A DNA stretch of 64,000 nt from Raphanus sativus (Eukaryota; Streptophyta; Magnoliopsida; Brassicales; Brassicaceae). The notes under the pieces were generated by a model. The model saw only the letters and a program-made list of their open reading frames with translations, was not told the origin of the DNA and made no database searches. Positions within the stretch are counted from its first letter, which is position 1. Every line of letters begins with the position of its first letter. This document shows positions 1-13,866 of the stretch, one piece after another. Made by a program: the position numbers and the translations under genes. The stretch lies in contig NC_079519.1 in NCBI RefSeq assembly GCF_000801105.2, positions 7,252,668 to 7,316,667 on the forward strand. The letters are read 5' to 3'.

Positions 1-2014
<2,014 letters not shown>

Positions 2015-3798
2015 ATATTATAAACTTGTGTTAGGCGATAATTAATAGTATTGTTAGTCGTTCTCACTTCTTATGTGTAGCCGTGTAGGCCATGCTTTTC
2101 ACTAATTCTGATTGTTATGTTAACATTTTACAAAATATATTAATAGTCTGGACTAATATACTACAAATTCCACTTGATATGGATTTAAGAATAATCTATA
2201 TTTTGGTGAGAGATTTTGGGTTATAAGAAAATAAAGGCATAATGATAGTAAGAGAGTGGAAGTTGATACGGAAGTGAGGGACATGATCATAAGATTCGAA
2301 AGTATGTCTAAATGTGAAACTTACTTTTGCTTTTGTAAGTAAAATTTTAGCAAAAACATTAAGCATTTAATAAAAAGAATAATAAATAATTATTTCTGAG
2401 CATGTTCCCAGACCTTTTTAATTACAGTATGCGGGAAAGCAGGAGACATCCAAACTTCTGGTCTCCTTTAATATTGTTTCTTCTGTACTTTGAAGATCTT
2501 GGTCGAACGAAATCCACGTATGATTGGTTGCACTATAATCGAGTATTTTCCATTATCGTTCAATAGTATCGATCTTTTTCTCGATTGTTTTATGTTAACC
2601 ATATAGCCAAAATATTTATCAAAATCGACACTAGGTAAAAGTTTTCGCATCGGCTTTATTAGATTCACCTTTCTAATATGATAATAACAATAAAAATCAT
2701 AATGGTATGATAATAATCGAAGGATAATAGTTACAACATATGGTTGCACATTGTTTTGATCAGTTGTATAAATCCGACTATTTCTCTGAAATTCGTTTTT
2801 TTCTCCTATATATTAAAAGAAAAACACTTGAAAAATTGTAACTTTAATTTGTAATAATTAAAAAATGTTTATTGCTTATGTGTCAATCAATTAGATAGTC
2901 AATTAGTCATACATGTCATTCTTACATTCAAATTAAAAAAACATGGTCGTCCAATTTGATTTGTATATCTCGCTAGATACATCGAATGACAACTATATGA
3001 TATCATATCTCCTATTAACTAAAGTAAGGTCTCGCACATTCCTTAAATAAAATCTGTGAAACTAACTAATTTGATTAGCGTATATATAACAATTAATGAT
3101 TATGAATAATAAATTTCTGAAAACAATTTTTGTATCCTAGCTATTTTTATTTAATTTTATATTATTAAAATATTAAATAATCACATTAACCATATAATAA
3201 AAAAATTTAGATTTTATATGCTATATTTTGAATTTTTTAAAACGACTATAAATTATTAGAAATTTTAAAATCCCACTTTGAAATTTTCGTGATCAGTGCA
3301 TTAATTGTTTTCATTATAAAAGATACATATGATCATAAAATTGTATTAATATTTTATTTAATAAATATTCAAATTAAATTATATATATATATTCAGCTAA
3401 CAACTTAAGGCAAGAAAATTGGTTGTATCAATTTAGACGTTGAGTTGAAACATTTCAAAACTATGTGGAATACTAATGTCAAAATAATTTGATTTTGGAA
3501 ATAATACTAAACAGCTGGTTCTAAAACAATTAAAATGGTTCTCAGTGATGTTAAAGTACAGTATTAAAAAGTTGTAAAACATGTTTTTGTAATAAAAATT
3601 CACTTGATTACCACATTATGATTTTTATAGGCATAAAAAGGATGATAAAAAAATTAAGCCCAAATTGATCAGATTCATCCTAAATTTAAAATGGAATTCG
3701 GTTCATAATTACAATTACAATTACAAATACTCAATCCAACATATAGATAATTATATAAAGAAAACATAATTGAATGCCTATTAGAAAAATTCAAACAC

Positions 3799-3847
<49 letters not shown>

Positions 3848-4060
3848 TTAATATTATATATTATTATTTTTTATTATATAAGCTCACACTGCATAAAGCG
3901 CAAGTCTTATCCTAGTTTGTTTGTAAAATGGGATTGAGATCCGGTTTTTAGCTCTGGTGATTGTCTGGCTTATGACTCCGAAGATGTTATGTAAATATGT
4001 ATCAGTCTGCTTTGAACTCTTTTGTATGTGTTTAGCAAAAAATAAATAAATAAATTGAGA
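2015..4060. other. AT-rich spacer, no gene recognised
   Basis: This is the 3' flank of the CKX3-like gene. An open frame on the minus strand (2468-2749) has no recognisable domain and composition like its surroundings. A (TA)n microsatellite lies at about 3806-3842. Confidence 0.6.
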
Positions 4061-4079
4061 TTATTTATTAATCAAAATC

Positions 4080-4288
4080 AAGGAAAACAAGAAAAACATT
4101 GTGACAACCTGTCCAGTAGATCCATCCGTCCCGTAGACCTCATGCTCACAGCTCTGTAGATCATCGATCTCAACCTCTTTCTTATGAGTTCTCACTAACT
4201 CCACAATTAGGTTGTTGATGCGCTTCGAACCCAAGACCTCACCCTTTAACAATTCTCCAACAAGACAAGATGACACCAATTGAGCTGC
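4080..4288 (-). repeat. SINE-like unit, copy 1 (minus strand)
   Basis: Read on the minus strand, the unit starts with an A-box-like CTCAATTGGTGTC and has a B-box-like GGGTTCGAAGC about 50 nt later, the spacing of a tRNA-derived RNA polymerase III promoter. The rest, including CAACAACCTAATT and GAGGTCTACGGGAC, is shared with the unit at 4289-4495 in the opposite orientation. The pol III reading is inference from the boxes. No poly(A) tail or target duplication was defined. Confidence 0.5.
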
Positions 4289-4495
4289 AAGTCAATCAGT
4301 GACAGCTTGTCCTATGAGAGAGTTGTTAAAAGTTGAGGTCATGGGTTTGAGGCGCACCAACAACCTAATTATGGATTTATTGAGAACTCATAAGGGATGA
4401 GTTGGGATCGATGCTTTGCAGGGCTGGGAGCCTGAGGTCTACGGGACGAGTGGGTCTACGGGAGAGGTTGTCACATAAAAGTCGATTTTTTGTGA
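4289..4495 (+). repeat. SINE-like unit, copy 2 (plus strand), degenerate
   Basis: This is a diverged plus-strand copy of the unit at 4080-4288. Shared blocks in the same order include AACAACCTAATT, GAGAACTCATAAG, GAGGTCTACGGGAC and AGGTTGTCACA. The B-box is weaker here (GGGTTTGAGGC). The two copies meet head to head and form an imperfect inverted repeat of about 200 bp per arm. Confidence 0.5.
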
Positions 4496-4525
4496 CAACC
4501 GGTAAAGAAAAACATGGAACTAAAA

Positions 4526-4975
4526 TTTTGTCGTAAATTTCTTGTGGGCCAGAAACACGGACCTGGTTAATTCCTCGTAAACTATTTCGTCGTAAATTCT
4601 TCATTAGATTTGATTATAAAAATTAAATTAATAAATTGATTTTGGGTAACGCAATTAGGGTTTGGGGTTTGGAAAGAAGAGATTGAGATTATAAGTTAAG
4701 GAACTTGGAGTTTTGGGTTTCGGGTTTTAGGGATTTAGGGATTTAGATATTATCCTCGTAAAAAAACACGGAACTAAGATTTCGTCGTAAATTCCTCATG
4801 GGCCATAAACACGGGCCTGGTTAGTTCTTCGTAAACTATTTCGTCGTAAATTCTTTGTGGACCAAAAATACAGACTTGGTTAATTCTTCGTAAACTATTT
4901 CGTCGTAAGTTCCTCGTGGGTCGAAAACGCAGGCCTGGTTTATTCCTTGTAACTTTACAAGATATTTACGATGAA
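4526..4975. repeat. CGTCGTAAA-type repeat field
   Basis: Phrases such as CTCGTAAACTATTTCGTCG, TTCGTCGTAAATTC and GTGGGCC..AAACACGG..CTGGTTAATTC recur about four times in one orientation. Similar repeats occur in the subterminal regions of plant CACTA elements, but no CACTA end was found, so the class is unproved. A TATA-like CTATATATACC follows at about 4985, and a short CT-rich stretch ends in a possible donor (CAAGCAAG/GTACTC). Confidence 0.45.
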
Positions 4976-5717
4976 ATCTAATTCCCTATATATACCTGAA
5001 CCATCTCACTTCCTTATTTCGTAGTCACTTCCTCTCTTCCTCCAAGCAAGGTACTCCTCTCTACTTCCTCTCTAGTTTAGCTCAGCATTAGTGTCATATA
5101 ATTATTTGAAGTTTCTTTTCTTTCTAAAAGACATGATTTGTGTGTAATACCTGATACTTATGAATGTTATTCTGGCCCTGCTTTTGTTTGTAAAGAAGTC
5201 AGCTCTTCTAAGAAAACTGGAACGTGAATAATTGCTGAATAATTGCACACGCTAGCCCTCTTTTGATTAATAGCCTAAAAGAGCAAATAATTGTACACGC
5301 TAGCCCTCTTTTGATTAATAGCCTAAAAATAATTTTACTTAATGGTATATTTTCACAAGATAATGATTTATTTATTTCGATGTTACAAGTTTAATCCCGT
5401 TTTGTTTAAGTTGTGACTTGCGAGGGAATTTAGCTTTATAGACTATTACTACAAACATTCAGCCCTACGTGAATACAGTATATTTATATACCGAGAACGT
5501 GAATAATTTTTTATTCCAGAATTGCCTAATACATGTAATTTCTTATAAAAAATACTTACTTAAGTGAATGCGAAACCAAAATGACGTAGGCTCTAAATGG
5601 TGACCAAATGAATGAGTGGGAATGGGTAATTCCTCTTTATTTCTCAAATTTTACACCATTCATGTGGAATATTATTTTCTTAATGTTCCTTCTCATTCCT
5701 TTTAATTTAAGGAATTA
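4976..5717. other. Spacer with a 43-bp direct duplication
   Basis: A 43-bp stretch containing CACGCTAGCCCTCTTTTG occurs at 5238-5280 and again at 5286-5328, separated by 5 bp, with one clear difference. No coding region is recognised. Confidence 0.6.
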
Positions 5718-6786
5718 CTAGATTTTGACCCGTCCTTAAAAGGGCGGGTATATTTTTTGTTTAACTTTTTTTTTGTAACGTATCTTTTTTAATCATATTT
5801 GTATATAAATTTTAATCAAAATATATTTTATTAAATAATAGCAATTTAAAAATTGATCCGGTATATGTACGGCTAAGGCTGGGTTGCGGATCGAAATCAC
5901 TCACTGACCCGCCAACCCAAGGGTTTTGAATTTTGTTTTTGTTAAAAGTTATGATCCGCACAATCCGCAAACAAATAATTTGGTACCCGCATCTGCTCTA
6001 TTTAATTTTGTGGTTATCCGCGGGTTGTATATATTATAAAAGAGTTGTTTTTTTTAAAGTAGGTTACATGGAAAAATAGTTGTTGGACACAACATTAATC
6101 AATTGGTCATACTTATGTTTTAATATAATAGGTAAAATTAAATAAATTTTGTTTTTTCGAAATTTGATGAAATTTTTACTGTCATCAAATAAAAAATAAT
6201 AATAGTAAATAGCAGTACTAATTTATTTTTCTTATTAATAACTTATTATATATTTTATATTTTATTTATTTAAGATCTAAAAATATTTTTGAACACTCAA
6301 AGTTTTTATACGGTTACACTGAACCTCTAAACTCTTGTATATTGATAAAACAATTATTGAAAATAACCAAATTTATACGTACATATTAGTCCACCAGATA
6401 TACATATTTATTCACACGTCATTGCATTTTATAACCATTGAATCTTATATATGTAGAAGATAGGAGTGGGTTGCGAGAATATTGGAGCACAAGGGAAGTT
6501 ACAAAAATATCAAAGAAAACAATATCAAATAAATTAAGAGTTTTCATATCTGAGAGATACATATAAGTACTGAAACGTTTCCTTAAAAAAAGAGATATGA
6601 ATACCGAGAATTTAGGAAACAGAGGAAAAGTTACAATATATTGGCAGAGATATATTCGTAATAGGTTTGATTAATGGCAGTTAATATTTTTAAAGTAGGT
6701 CAAGTAATATTTCAAAAAGTAACAAAGATAAAATAATTGGACTCAACTTCCATCAACTGGTCATGCTGCAGAATTAATAGTATTGA
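5718..6786 (-). mobile_element. Short non-autonomous Helitron
   Basis: Read on the minus strand the element starts TCAATACTATTAATTC (from 6786) and ends with a GC-rich hairpin (CGCCC..GGGCG type) followed by GGTCAAAATCTAG (to 5718). It sits between A and T, as expected for Helitrons: 5' TC, 3' hairpin plus CTRR, no target duplication. At 1,069 bp it is too short for Rep/helicase and has no long ORF. The 3' end resembles those at 14592 and 26250. Confidence 0.7.
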
Positions 6787-7181
6787 TAGAGTAAAAGTAT
6801 TCCTTATAAAAACTGGCAAAGAATAGAAAGAATAAGTATTCTTATTATTTTGTTCCTCTGCATTTCATTCCTATTTGTTTCTATTATTCCTTTTGTTGTC
6901 ACCAGTTAGAGCCGTAAATATAGTTTCTTAACAAAACATTCCCACCAAAAAAAAGTACAAAACAATATTTTTAATTTTTAAACAAGTAATAAAACCAAGA
7001 CTTTAAGTCACTCAGTGATCCAAATAAACAAAAAGCAGAAACACCAAAAATAATTTTATCAGATATCTCGTGAGAAGGCAATTCGGCCTACGTCGAAACT
7101 TAAATGCGCAGAGACCTCAAACATTTTGCCTTACATGTAGTTTCACTCAACATTTCCTTTGGCCGACTTTTGAATTTTGTT
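6787..7181. other. Spacer and 3' flank of NAP1
   Basis: AT-rich sequence containing the probable 3' UTR of the minus-strand NAP1 gene. No other gene is seen. Confidence 0.6.
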
Positions 7182-9773
7182 TTACTGTTGCTTGCACTCA
7201 GGAGGCCTCTCCCCTTGTTGTCCATCGTTAAGCTGTGGCCTGCCTCCTTTCTGCAATTTGATTTTTATAAAAATATATTAATCTCTCACATTATCACATT
7301 AATTTACATATCAGATAAGTGTTTCAAGTTTCTATGATTCATATGTTCATGCAACAATGAGCTTTGACCAGTTGTTTCATCTATCGCTAATCATACATGA
7401 GCCAGGTAGGTTCTCTCATTTTGTGGTCATGGTCGAGCCTAAAATATCAAATAGTTTTACGAATGTTCTATGATTCATTGGTGTCGGATTATTGGACAGA
7501 AACTATAGGTTTATAGGTTTTGACTCAGGCGAAATACTATAATGAGGAGGAAACTGGTTGTGTACCTTGTGTAGGATAGACGGCTGCATAAACATTTTAA
7601 CCAATTTCAAAAAAAAAGTTAGTAGTCAATCAAAGAAACAAAAGGTACTTGAATAAAAAGAAGGAAGCAAATACCTTCTTTTTGGTCTTGCTTACTTCTT
7701 CTTCTTCTTCCTCCTCATCCTCATCGTCGTCTTCTTCCTCATCCTCATCATCTTCTTCATCCTCATCTTCGTCCTCATCAATATCATCATCTTCATCGTC
7801 ATTGTCTATGTCAAACTCCTCTCCTTCAATAGCCTCACCAGTAAACCATGAGACAGCATGTGGTATAATCTTCTCCCGGATTGTAGAACTGCAGAAAACA
7901 AGGAATACTAGAATAAGATTTTCAAAAATGTACAACTTGATTTCCATATATATATAGACTCAAATGTATAGATTCACAGAGTTTATGTTCAGAAGAAAGC
8001 AAACCCAATGTCATAATCTTGTTCCATCAGATTCTGAAGTTCTTCAGCCTGAAGCAATGGCAGAAAAAACGTTAGTACTAAGTTTAATTAAACATAGTAA
8101 AAAATAAGGCAAGTCTCAAAACCAGATGATAACGTACTCTGTCCTCGTCGATGTCTTCATCATCATCAGGAACTTGGGGAGGACTGAAGAAGTTGAAGAA
8201 ACTTTCACAATCTTCAGTTTTGGTGATTGGCTTGGCATTCTTGGCACCTTTCTTAGGCTTCTTCTTAAGAATCTTCTGAGTCAAGCATTTTCCAGGATAC
8301 CAATCAATCTCTGTCCTGAGAGAAAGAAGAAAAAAAAGACAAGGATCATAAGTCAGCAAGAAGATTATACAGCAAATGACGAAGTAATGATATGTAAGAG
8401 TAGAAGAAAGAAAGAACAAATAATTACCCAATAGCCTTCTCAAGCAGAGGCTCATCTTCATCAATCATGTGATAGGCCTTAGTTAATAGGGTGTTTTTGA
8501 AGTAAGGGTTCTGGTCGAAGAAAAACTCAAGTTTGAATCCCTTTGGTTCCTCAATCTTGCACCACTTAATATCTTTAAGATACACGAGGGCTCCTTCATC
8601 ACGCTCGGTTATCTGATACCAAAAAACACTGGTCATTATCCTCAGATATGCCTGGTGAAGTGAACAAACAATAGCTGCAAACACACTAACCTCCTCAGAT
8701 ATAACATCATTGTTTTTCAATGCGGTCAGCCAGAAACTAGGGACTCCTTTCTCTGCAAACCCACAAATAGAAATAAGCAAACCCGTTTATTATGATACAA
8801 TTTACAAAGGTAAAAAGAGAAAGAAAACCTTGTGCAGATTTGTCGTCTCCTTGGTCCATCTTAACATCCTCTTGAGCTCCTTCAACTTCGATAGCTCCAT
8901 TCACAATCTCATAACGCTGCACATTTCCAGGTACAAGTCAAGTATCAAGAAAAAAAATTGTAAACAGATAAAAGCCAAGACAGCTACAAGTACAGAAAAT
9001 AGAGTTATAACATATGCAAAGTCTCCAACTACTTTCCTCGGTTTTGATTTAGATACAGTGGTCAGTAGTAACTCTCATTCAAATGGCATGTTCTTCCCAC
9101 AAGAAAAGCAATTAGTACCTTGGTATACAAAGGCTGATATAACTTTTGATACTTGGCTTCAAGTGCAGCTCTCTCCTCGCGAAACTTGGCCTCTATTTCA
9201 TCATGTTTTCCCTGAAAGAAAACAAAAAAAAAAGAGAATTCCTCAGATAATAATCATCAAAAGGATGCACATTACTTTACTCACATCTAACATTCATCAA
9301 TCTCAACAAGGGAAGAAAGATTTTCCTCATATAAGTCAAGTCAAAAGGAGTTGAGGATCATATTCACAATTACTACACAATGCAATACGGACCTGAATCT
9401 CTCTCAAGACCTCAACACGTCTTCTGATCTTAGGAGTCAGATTCTCGAGCACATCGGAATGCTGACCAGCCAGATTCTGCAGCTTGTTCTGTGAATCGAA
9501 TCAACAACAAACAAACATTTTACCAATGGAAACTACACCTCCTCCTAATCAAGGAAATATTCACTCAAAACTGACTGACCTTAAGAGCGTTGACAAGCCC
9601 TGCTCTGTCCTCATCTTTAAGAGCTGCAAACATACCACGAACAAGAAGAAGAAGAAATCTCAGACTTAAGGAAACTTTTAGCAAACAAAGAGACAGGAAG
9701 GAGGAGATCGGATTTAGATGAAATTACCAGCGGTGAGATCACCGACGTTGAAACTGTCCTTCTCGTTGCTCAT
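7182..9773 (-). CDS. NAP1;3: Nucleosome assembly protein 1, NAP1;3-like
   Basis: This is a histone H2A/H2B chaperone acting in cytoplasm and nucleus. Eleven exons join in phase to 372 codons: 9728-9773, 9580-9623, 9393-9488, 9119-9211, 8829-8916, 8691-8752, 8428-8612, 8138-8315, 8005-8048, 7675-7888 and 7182-7250. The start gives [15 protein letters not shown]. The NAP domain includes [16 protein letters not shown], the [13 protein letters not shown] segment and the [19 protein letters not shown] core. A very acidic Asp/Glu tail follows (exon 10). The last four residues are CKQQ, a CaaX-type prenylation signal known in plant NAP1. The length fits the family and no lesion is seen. The neighbouring CKX3 and S16 genes agree with AT5G56950 (from memory). 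Confidence 0.96.
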
Positions 9774-10521
9774 TTTCCGATCAATTCGAGTTTGAAAGAG
9801 AGAGGTTGAGGAGGAAGAAGAGGGGTTTCTGGGTGGCGACTAGAGACGCACACACAAGACGTGCCTTCCTCTCTTTATGCTAACCTAATAACTGCCGTTT
9901 CTTTTTTTATTTATTTTCCCTCGCTGGCATTTTTTTCATTTTCCTTTTTTTAATTATTAATAATAACTTTCTCAACTAATCAACGAATTATTAACTTGTT
10001 CAACATATGCCCAAAATAAATAAATATCCATTATATGTTTATGACTATTATTATTCCAAGTTTCTCAAATTAAGTCTTTTATAAACTATATATTAATATT
10101 TGATTATAAACTTTTATCGAAAATTAATGGAAATCAGAAAATTTGGCATGATATTTGAAAGATTTTTTAATTCAATATCATTATGATTTGCAATTTGTGT
10201 GGTTTTTTTATAACCAATTTGCAATTTGTGTTTAGAGTTTCAGAGACTCTAATTTGAGAAAGATATATACATATTATTATGATTTAAAAATATACGTCAA
10301 CAAAAATGGTAGAAATTCAATTCCCAAATGCAAAATGCGTGCCGGTTCGCCAAAAGCTACTAAACACATTGCCGTTTATTCCCAAACATAGGGAAGTTTT
10401 ACAAAGGAAATAAGCCAAGATCAACTAGGAATGTGCATTACACATACTGAACTTAGATAAGCTACAACGACAAAGGCTAACTCATGGGCTCCTCTTGTCT
10501 TCTTCCTTAGTCTAATGAAAA
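9774..10521. other. Spacer between NAP1 and S16
   Basis: Contains the 5' flank of NAP1 (AG/CT-rich leader at about 9780-9870) and the 3' flank of the S16 gene. AT-rich, no gene recognised. Confidence 0.6.
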
Positions 10522-13500
10522 TCATGGGCTGTCGTCTTCTTCCTTAGGCTTGTTGTCGCTAATGGCTGGTGTTTTCTCTGCATCCACATAGCGACCTGTC
10601 ATTGGATCAACAGGGCGAGTGTCTCTCTCTCCACCTTTACGTCCCATAGCCACCATTGGAGGAGGAGGAAGTAAACCGGATCTGAAAAGGAGACGTTGAA
10701 CCGGGTCTGATGCCTGAGCACCAACAGATAACCAGTACCTGTACATAAAAAATAAGTAAATGTCCCATTAATCAAAAACTACACGCATTTTTCGTTGAAA
10801 ATTACCCAATTATAAACAACATATTTGATTGCTACTATCCAGACGTCATGAACTTTAATTTGAAAAGATGCAAAAGAGTATGCATAGGATCATATTACAT
10901 ATGCAAAAGAGGTTGTATAGGGGGCTGTTCGTTTCTCCATTCAAATGATCCATTTAGATGGAAATGAACTTTGTGTTCGTTTAGACACAAAAAGTACAAC
11001 TCATTCAAATGGTTCATTTGAATGATTTTAGAAAAAATAGGTTTAATTTAAAGACTCAGTTGGCTGGACCGAAACGAAGCAGTTGGCTGGAGATGGCTCA
11101 GTCAAAATATTGAAATGTCGATTTTGCCCCTCACCAATTCCTGAAATTACAAACCTAAGACTAAGACTCTTGTATCTCTGCCGTGAACGATGAAACCTCC
11201 ACATCTCTCCTCTGGCCATGAATTCATCGCCATGAAAGCTTGAGCTCTCTCTCTCCGTGACTCTCTCTCTCTGCGTCTCTCTGTCCGCGTCTCTCTCTTC
11301 GCATCTCTCTCGCCATGAAATCGCCATGAAAGCTTGAGATCTCTCTCTCCGCCTCTCTCTCTCCGTGTCTCTCTCTCTCCGCGTCTCTCTCTCCGCCCCT
11401 CTCTCTCTCAGGTATCTCTTGCTCTCTTTCTCTCTATCTCTGGAGCTTGTGTGTTCATAGAGAGATCTCTGATTTGTCATTCTCTGAGTTGAAACATTGA
11501 TGGGTTTGCTTGGTTTTAAGAATGTGTTTATGAAATTTGATCTGTTTGTTCATAGATTAATCTCTGATTTGTCATTCTCTGAGTTGTATTCATGGGTTTG
11601 CTTGGTTTTGAGAATGTGTTTATGAAACGTACTGACACTTTCTCTAGCATTGAGTAGTTATAGCATTGAATTTGTTTGATTCTAGTTTTCAGTTGGTTTA
11701 AACTTGTTACTGCTTTCTTAGTTCCTTGTTACTCTCTAGTCAGTGACAACCATTGCTCACTGTCTATCTCTTTCTATCTCTCTCTTGAAGCTTCCAGGGG
11801 ATGTGCCTTGCAGTGTGCCATTCTCAGACCCACCTTCAAAGTCCGTGAGTTCCAGGTAATGGCTGCATATATGTGCTTAAACATGTGTGTTTTGTCATAC
11901 TCCAGATCATCTAACAAGTCATGTTATTTATTTTGATAAGGTTCATGAGAGTTTCCCTTTCTCCATTTCGCTGGCGTGGAAAGGAGCAGCTGTTGATGCT
12001 CAAAATGAAGGAGCTGAGAACCAGCAGAGCACCATTGTTTTCCCCAAAGGAAACTCAATTCCTAGTGCCAAGGCTCTAACGTTTTACCGCTCTGGAACAT
12101 TCTCTGTCGATGTGCAGTACATTGATGTGACTGACTTGCAAGCACCTCCAAAAATCAGCACATACACGGTTTGATCTTTGCCCAATGTCGTGTGTATCCT
12201 TAAGACTGTAGCGTGCCTTTTTTCAGCTGATGGATCTTATTATCAGTCACGAGTTTGTTTGCTGAGTCTGAGATCATTTTGTGTTGAGTCAAGTCTCATA
12301 TGTGGGTTTTAGTTTTGAGAAATGGTGAATGATGATGTATGATTCAGTAATTGTTAAACCTATGTTGTGTTTGTGTTGTTGTTGCAGGAAATGTAACGAT
12401 GTATAAAGCTATATTTTGTGGTTTATGTGTAATTGTGTTTATGGCATTTTAGTATGAGATATATAGCGATCATTGATGAGAACACTTTTGACATGATAGA
12501 TCATTATATAATTAAACTAAGAGTTCAAAATATTAAATTACTTTAATGTGTTATTTTATTAATGTGTTATTTTATAAAAAATATTTAATTTTTAAATAAA
12601 GTTTTGTTAGATTCTTTTTCATCAGATTTTTTTATAATAAAAAGAATTCAAAATTATAGTTGATTTATTAAAAAAAATTCAAAATATTTGAAACTTATAA
12701 ATTTATGAATATCAAAATGCATATTTAAATAATTATAAATGTCAAAATGATAATTTTAAAATAATTTTAGTGTAAATATATTTTATACTAAATAATAAAA
12801 ATTAGTATACTGAAAATTAATATCAAACATATGATTAATTCAAAATAAGGGTATATATGTAATTTGTATATCAAATTCATTTGAATGGAAATTATAAATG
12901 GAGAAACAAACATACAATTCATTCAAATGGTTCATTTAGATGGCTCATCTAAATGGAGAAACGAACAACCTCTAAAATCTGGATGGATCATCTGAGTGGA
13001 TCATACAAATGAATCATTTGAATGAAGATTAAAAATGGAGAAACGAACAGGCCCTAGGAATGTAAGTGTGAATTCCGAATAAAGAATCAGTAGAATCTTC
13101 ATCTTACTGCACTAGGAAGCAAATGAAACAGAACACAGAGCAGAAGTTCCACAGAGAAAGACTCAAGACTAGAGGAGGAGTTTCATTTGTCATATACCAA
13201 ACCAAGTTTGTTAAATCAGTTCCTCAAATTTTTTAATTCGCTTCTTAAACTAGTACTAATTGATTGGATTCCAATGAGGAACATCATTGCTTCAACTAAT
13301 AGTTAAGTAGGCATGACAAGAAATAAAAATGATCAAAACCCAACCTTCGGATAATAATAAGACTAAACTCATATCCTTTATATTGGATGCATATATAAAA
13401 CAAAAAAATGATAAAATTGCAATTAATTTTTTTCCAGTTCCATGGTCTAACTCATCAATGAGAGAAGGAACATACTTGATTCGGTCAAACTTGAGACCCA

Positions 13501-13524
13501 TTCTCTTACCACCGTCCTGCCCTG

Positions 13525-13590
<66 letters not shown>

Positions 13591-13779
13591 GTGTAAGAAG
13601 CAAGGAAGAGAGGAGACAGTCGAATGAACTCCAAACACTGACTGACCTGGGAGAGGATTGAAGTAACCGAGGACCTCGATGTGTTTCCCGTCTCTGGGGG
13701 ATCTGCTATCAGCTGCCATTACCCGGAAAAATGGTCGATTTTTGCATCCTAGTCTCGATAATCGGAGCCTTACAACCAT
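10522..13779 (-). CDS. RPS16: Organellar-type ribosomal protein S16 (bS16)
   Basis: This is a small-subunit ribosomal protein of mitochondria and/or plastids. Three exons, 13647-13779, 13476-13521 and 10522-10738, join in phase to 131 residues. The N-terminus [18 protein letters not shown] is the bS16 signature (MVxIRLxRxGxKxxPxY). [15 protein letters not shown] and [12 protein letters not shown] complete the fold, and a Pro-rich then acidic tail (KPKEEDDSP) follows. Plant nuclear S16 proteins can start directly at the conserved domain yet be imported, so no separate presequence is expected. Intron 1 holds a (GA)n microsatellite. Intron 2 is 2.7 kb because of the transposon at 10921-13054. 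Synteny suggests AT5G56940 (from memory). Splicing across the insertion is inferred. Confidence 0.92.
11453..11630. repeat. Tandem duplication inside the HSP70-carrying transposon
   Basis: Two units of about 80-95 bp share TCTGATTTGTCATTCTCTGA and GGGTTTGCTTGGTTTT and follow each other directly. They lie just upstream of the captured HSP70 exons. Confidence 0.7.
11789..12168 (+). pseudogene. Captured HSP70-14/15-like (HSP110) gene fragment
   Basis: Two exons are readable: about 11789-11855 ([21 protein letters not shown]) and 11941-12168 (76 codons, with [21 protein letters not shown] and [16 protein letters not shown]). The intron between them keeps its GT and AG. A donor-like GTTTGATC follows at 12169. 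The peptide matches, from memory, the substrate-binding part of Arabidopsis HSP70-14/15. No stop interrupts either exon. The ATPase domain and the C-terminus are absent, so no chaperone is made. Retention of introns means capture was from DNA, not from mRNA. Confidence 0.88.
13527..13589. repeat. (GA)n microsatellite in S16 intron 1
   Basis: About 30 GA dinucleotides occupy this stretch. The Arg/Glu-rich or Leu/Ser-rich frames across it are translation artefacts. Confidence 0.95.
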
Positions 13780-13866
13780 GTTTCTCCTCCGTTTGTGCAA
13801 ATACAAAATGATCGATCCAATTCGATTTTAGGGTTCGGGGTTTTTCTCTGCGGAAGTTGGGTCACT

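Larger units (their letters stand above)
10921..13054. mobile_element. TIR transposon carrying HSP70 exons (Pack-type)
   Basis: The ends are inverted repeats: GGGGCTGTTCGTTTCTCC on the left and GGGCCTGTTCGTTTCTCC on the right, flanked by TAG (10918-10920 and 13055-13057). Subterminal copies of CATTCAAATGRTTCATTT-type motifs occur at both ends. A 3-bp duplication suggests a PIF/Harbinger-like class, but TAG is not the classic TWA, so the class is open. No transposase is present. The cargo is a CT-rich leader (11240-11420), a tandem duplication (11453-11630) and two exons of an HSP110-type HSP70 gene on the plus strand, antisense to the S16 gene that contains it. Confidence 0.8.

Noticed and set aside
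4207..4289. Possible tRNA gene (A- and B-box-like motifs)
   Set aside because: No acceptor stem or cloverleaf can be drawn, and the flanks are repeated at 4289-4495, so it is better read as SINE-like.
7649..7957. Poly-serine frame on the plus strand
   Set aside because: It is the antisense of the Asp/Glu-rich NAP1 tail (exon 10), whose GAx repeats read as Ser on the other strand.
8710..9354. 214-codon plus-strand frame
   Set aside because: It runs antisense through NAP1 exons and introns and has no domain.
11043..11480. Arg/Glu-rich minus-strand frame
   Set aside because: Caused by the CT-rich repeats inside the transposon; no independent coding evidence.
13292..13806. Leu/Ser or Arg/Glu repeat proteins
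   Set aside because: Frames running through the (GA)n microsatellite of S16 intron 1; only the flanking exon parts are real.
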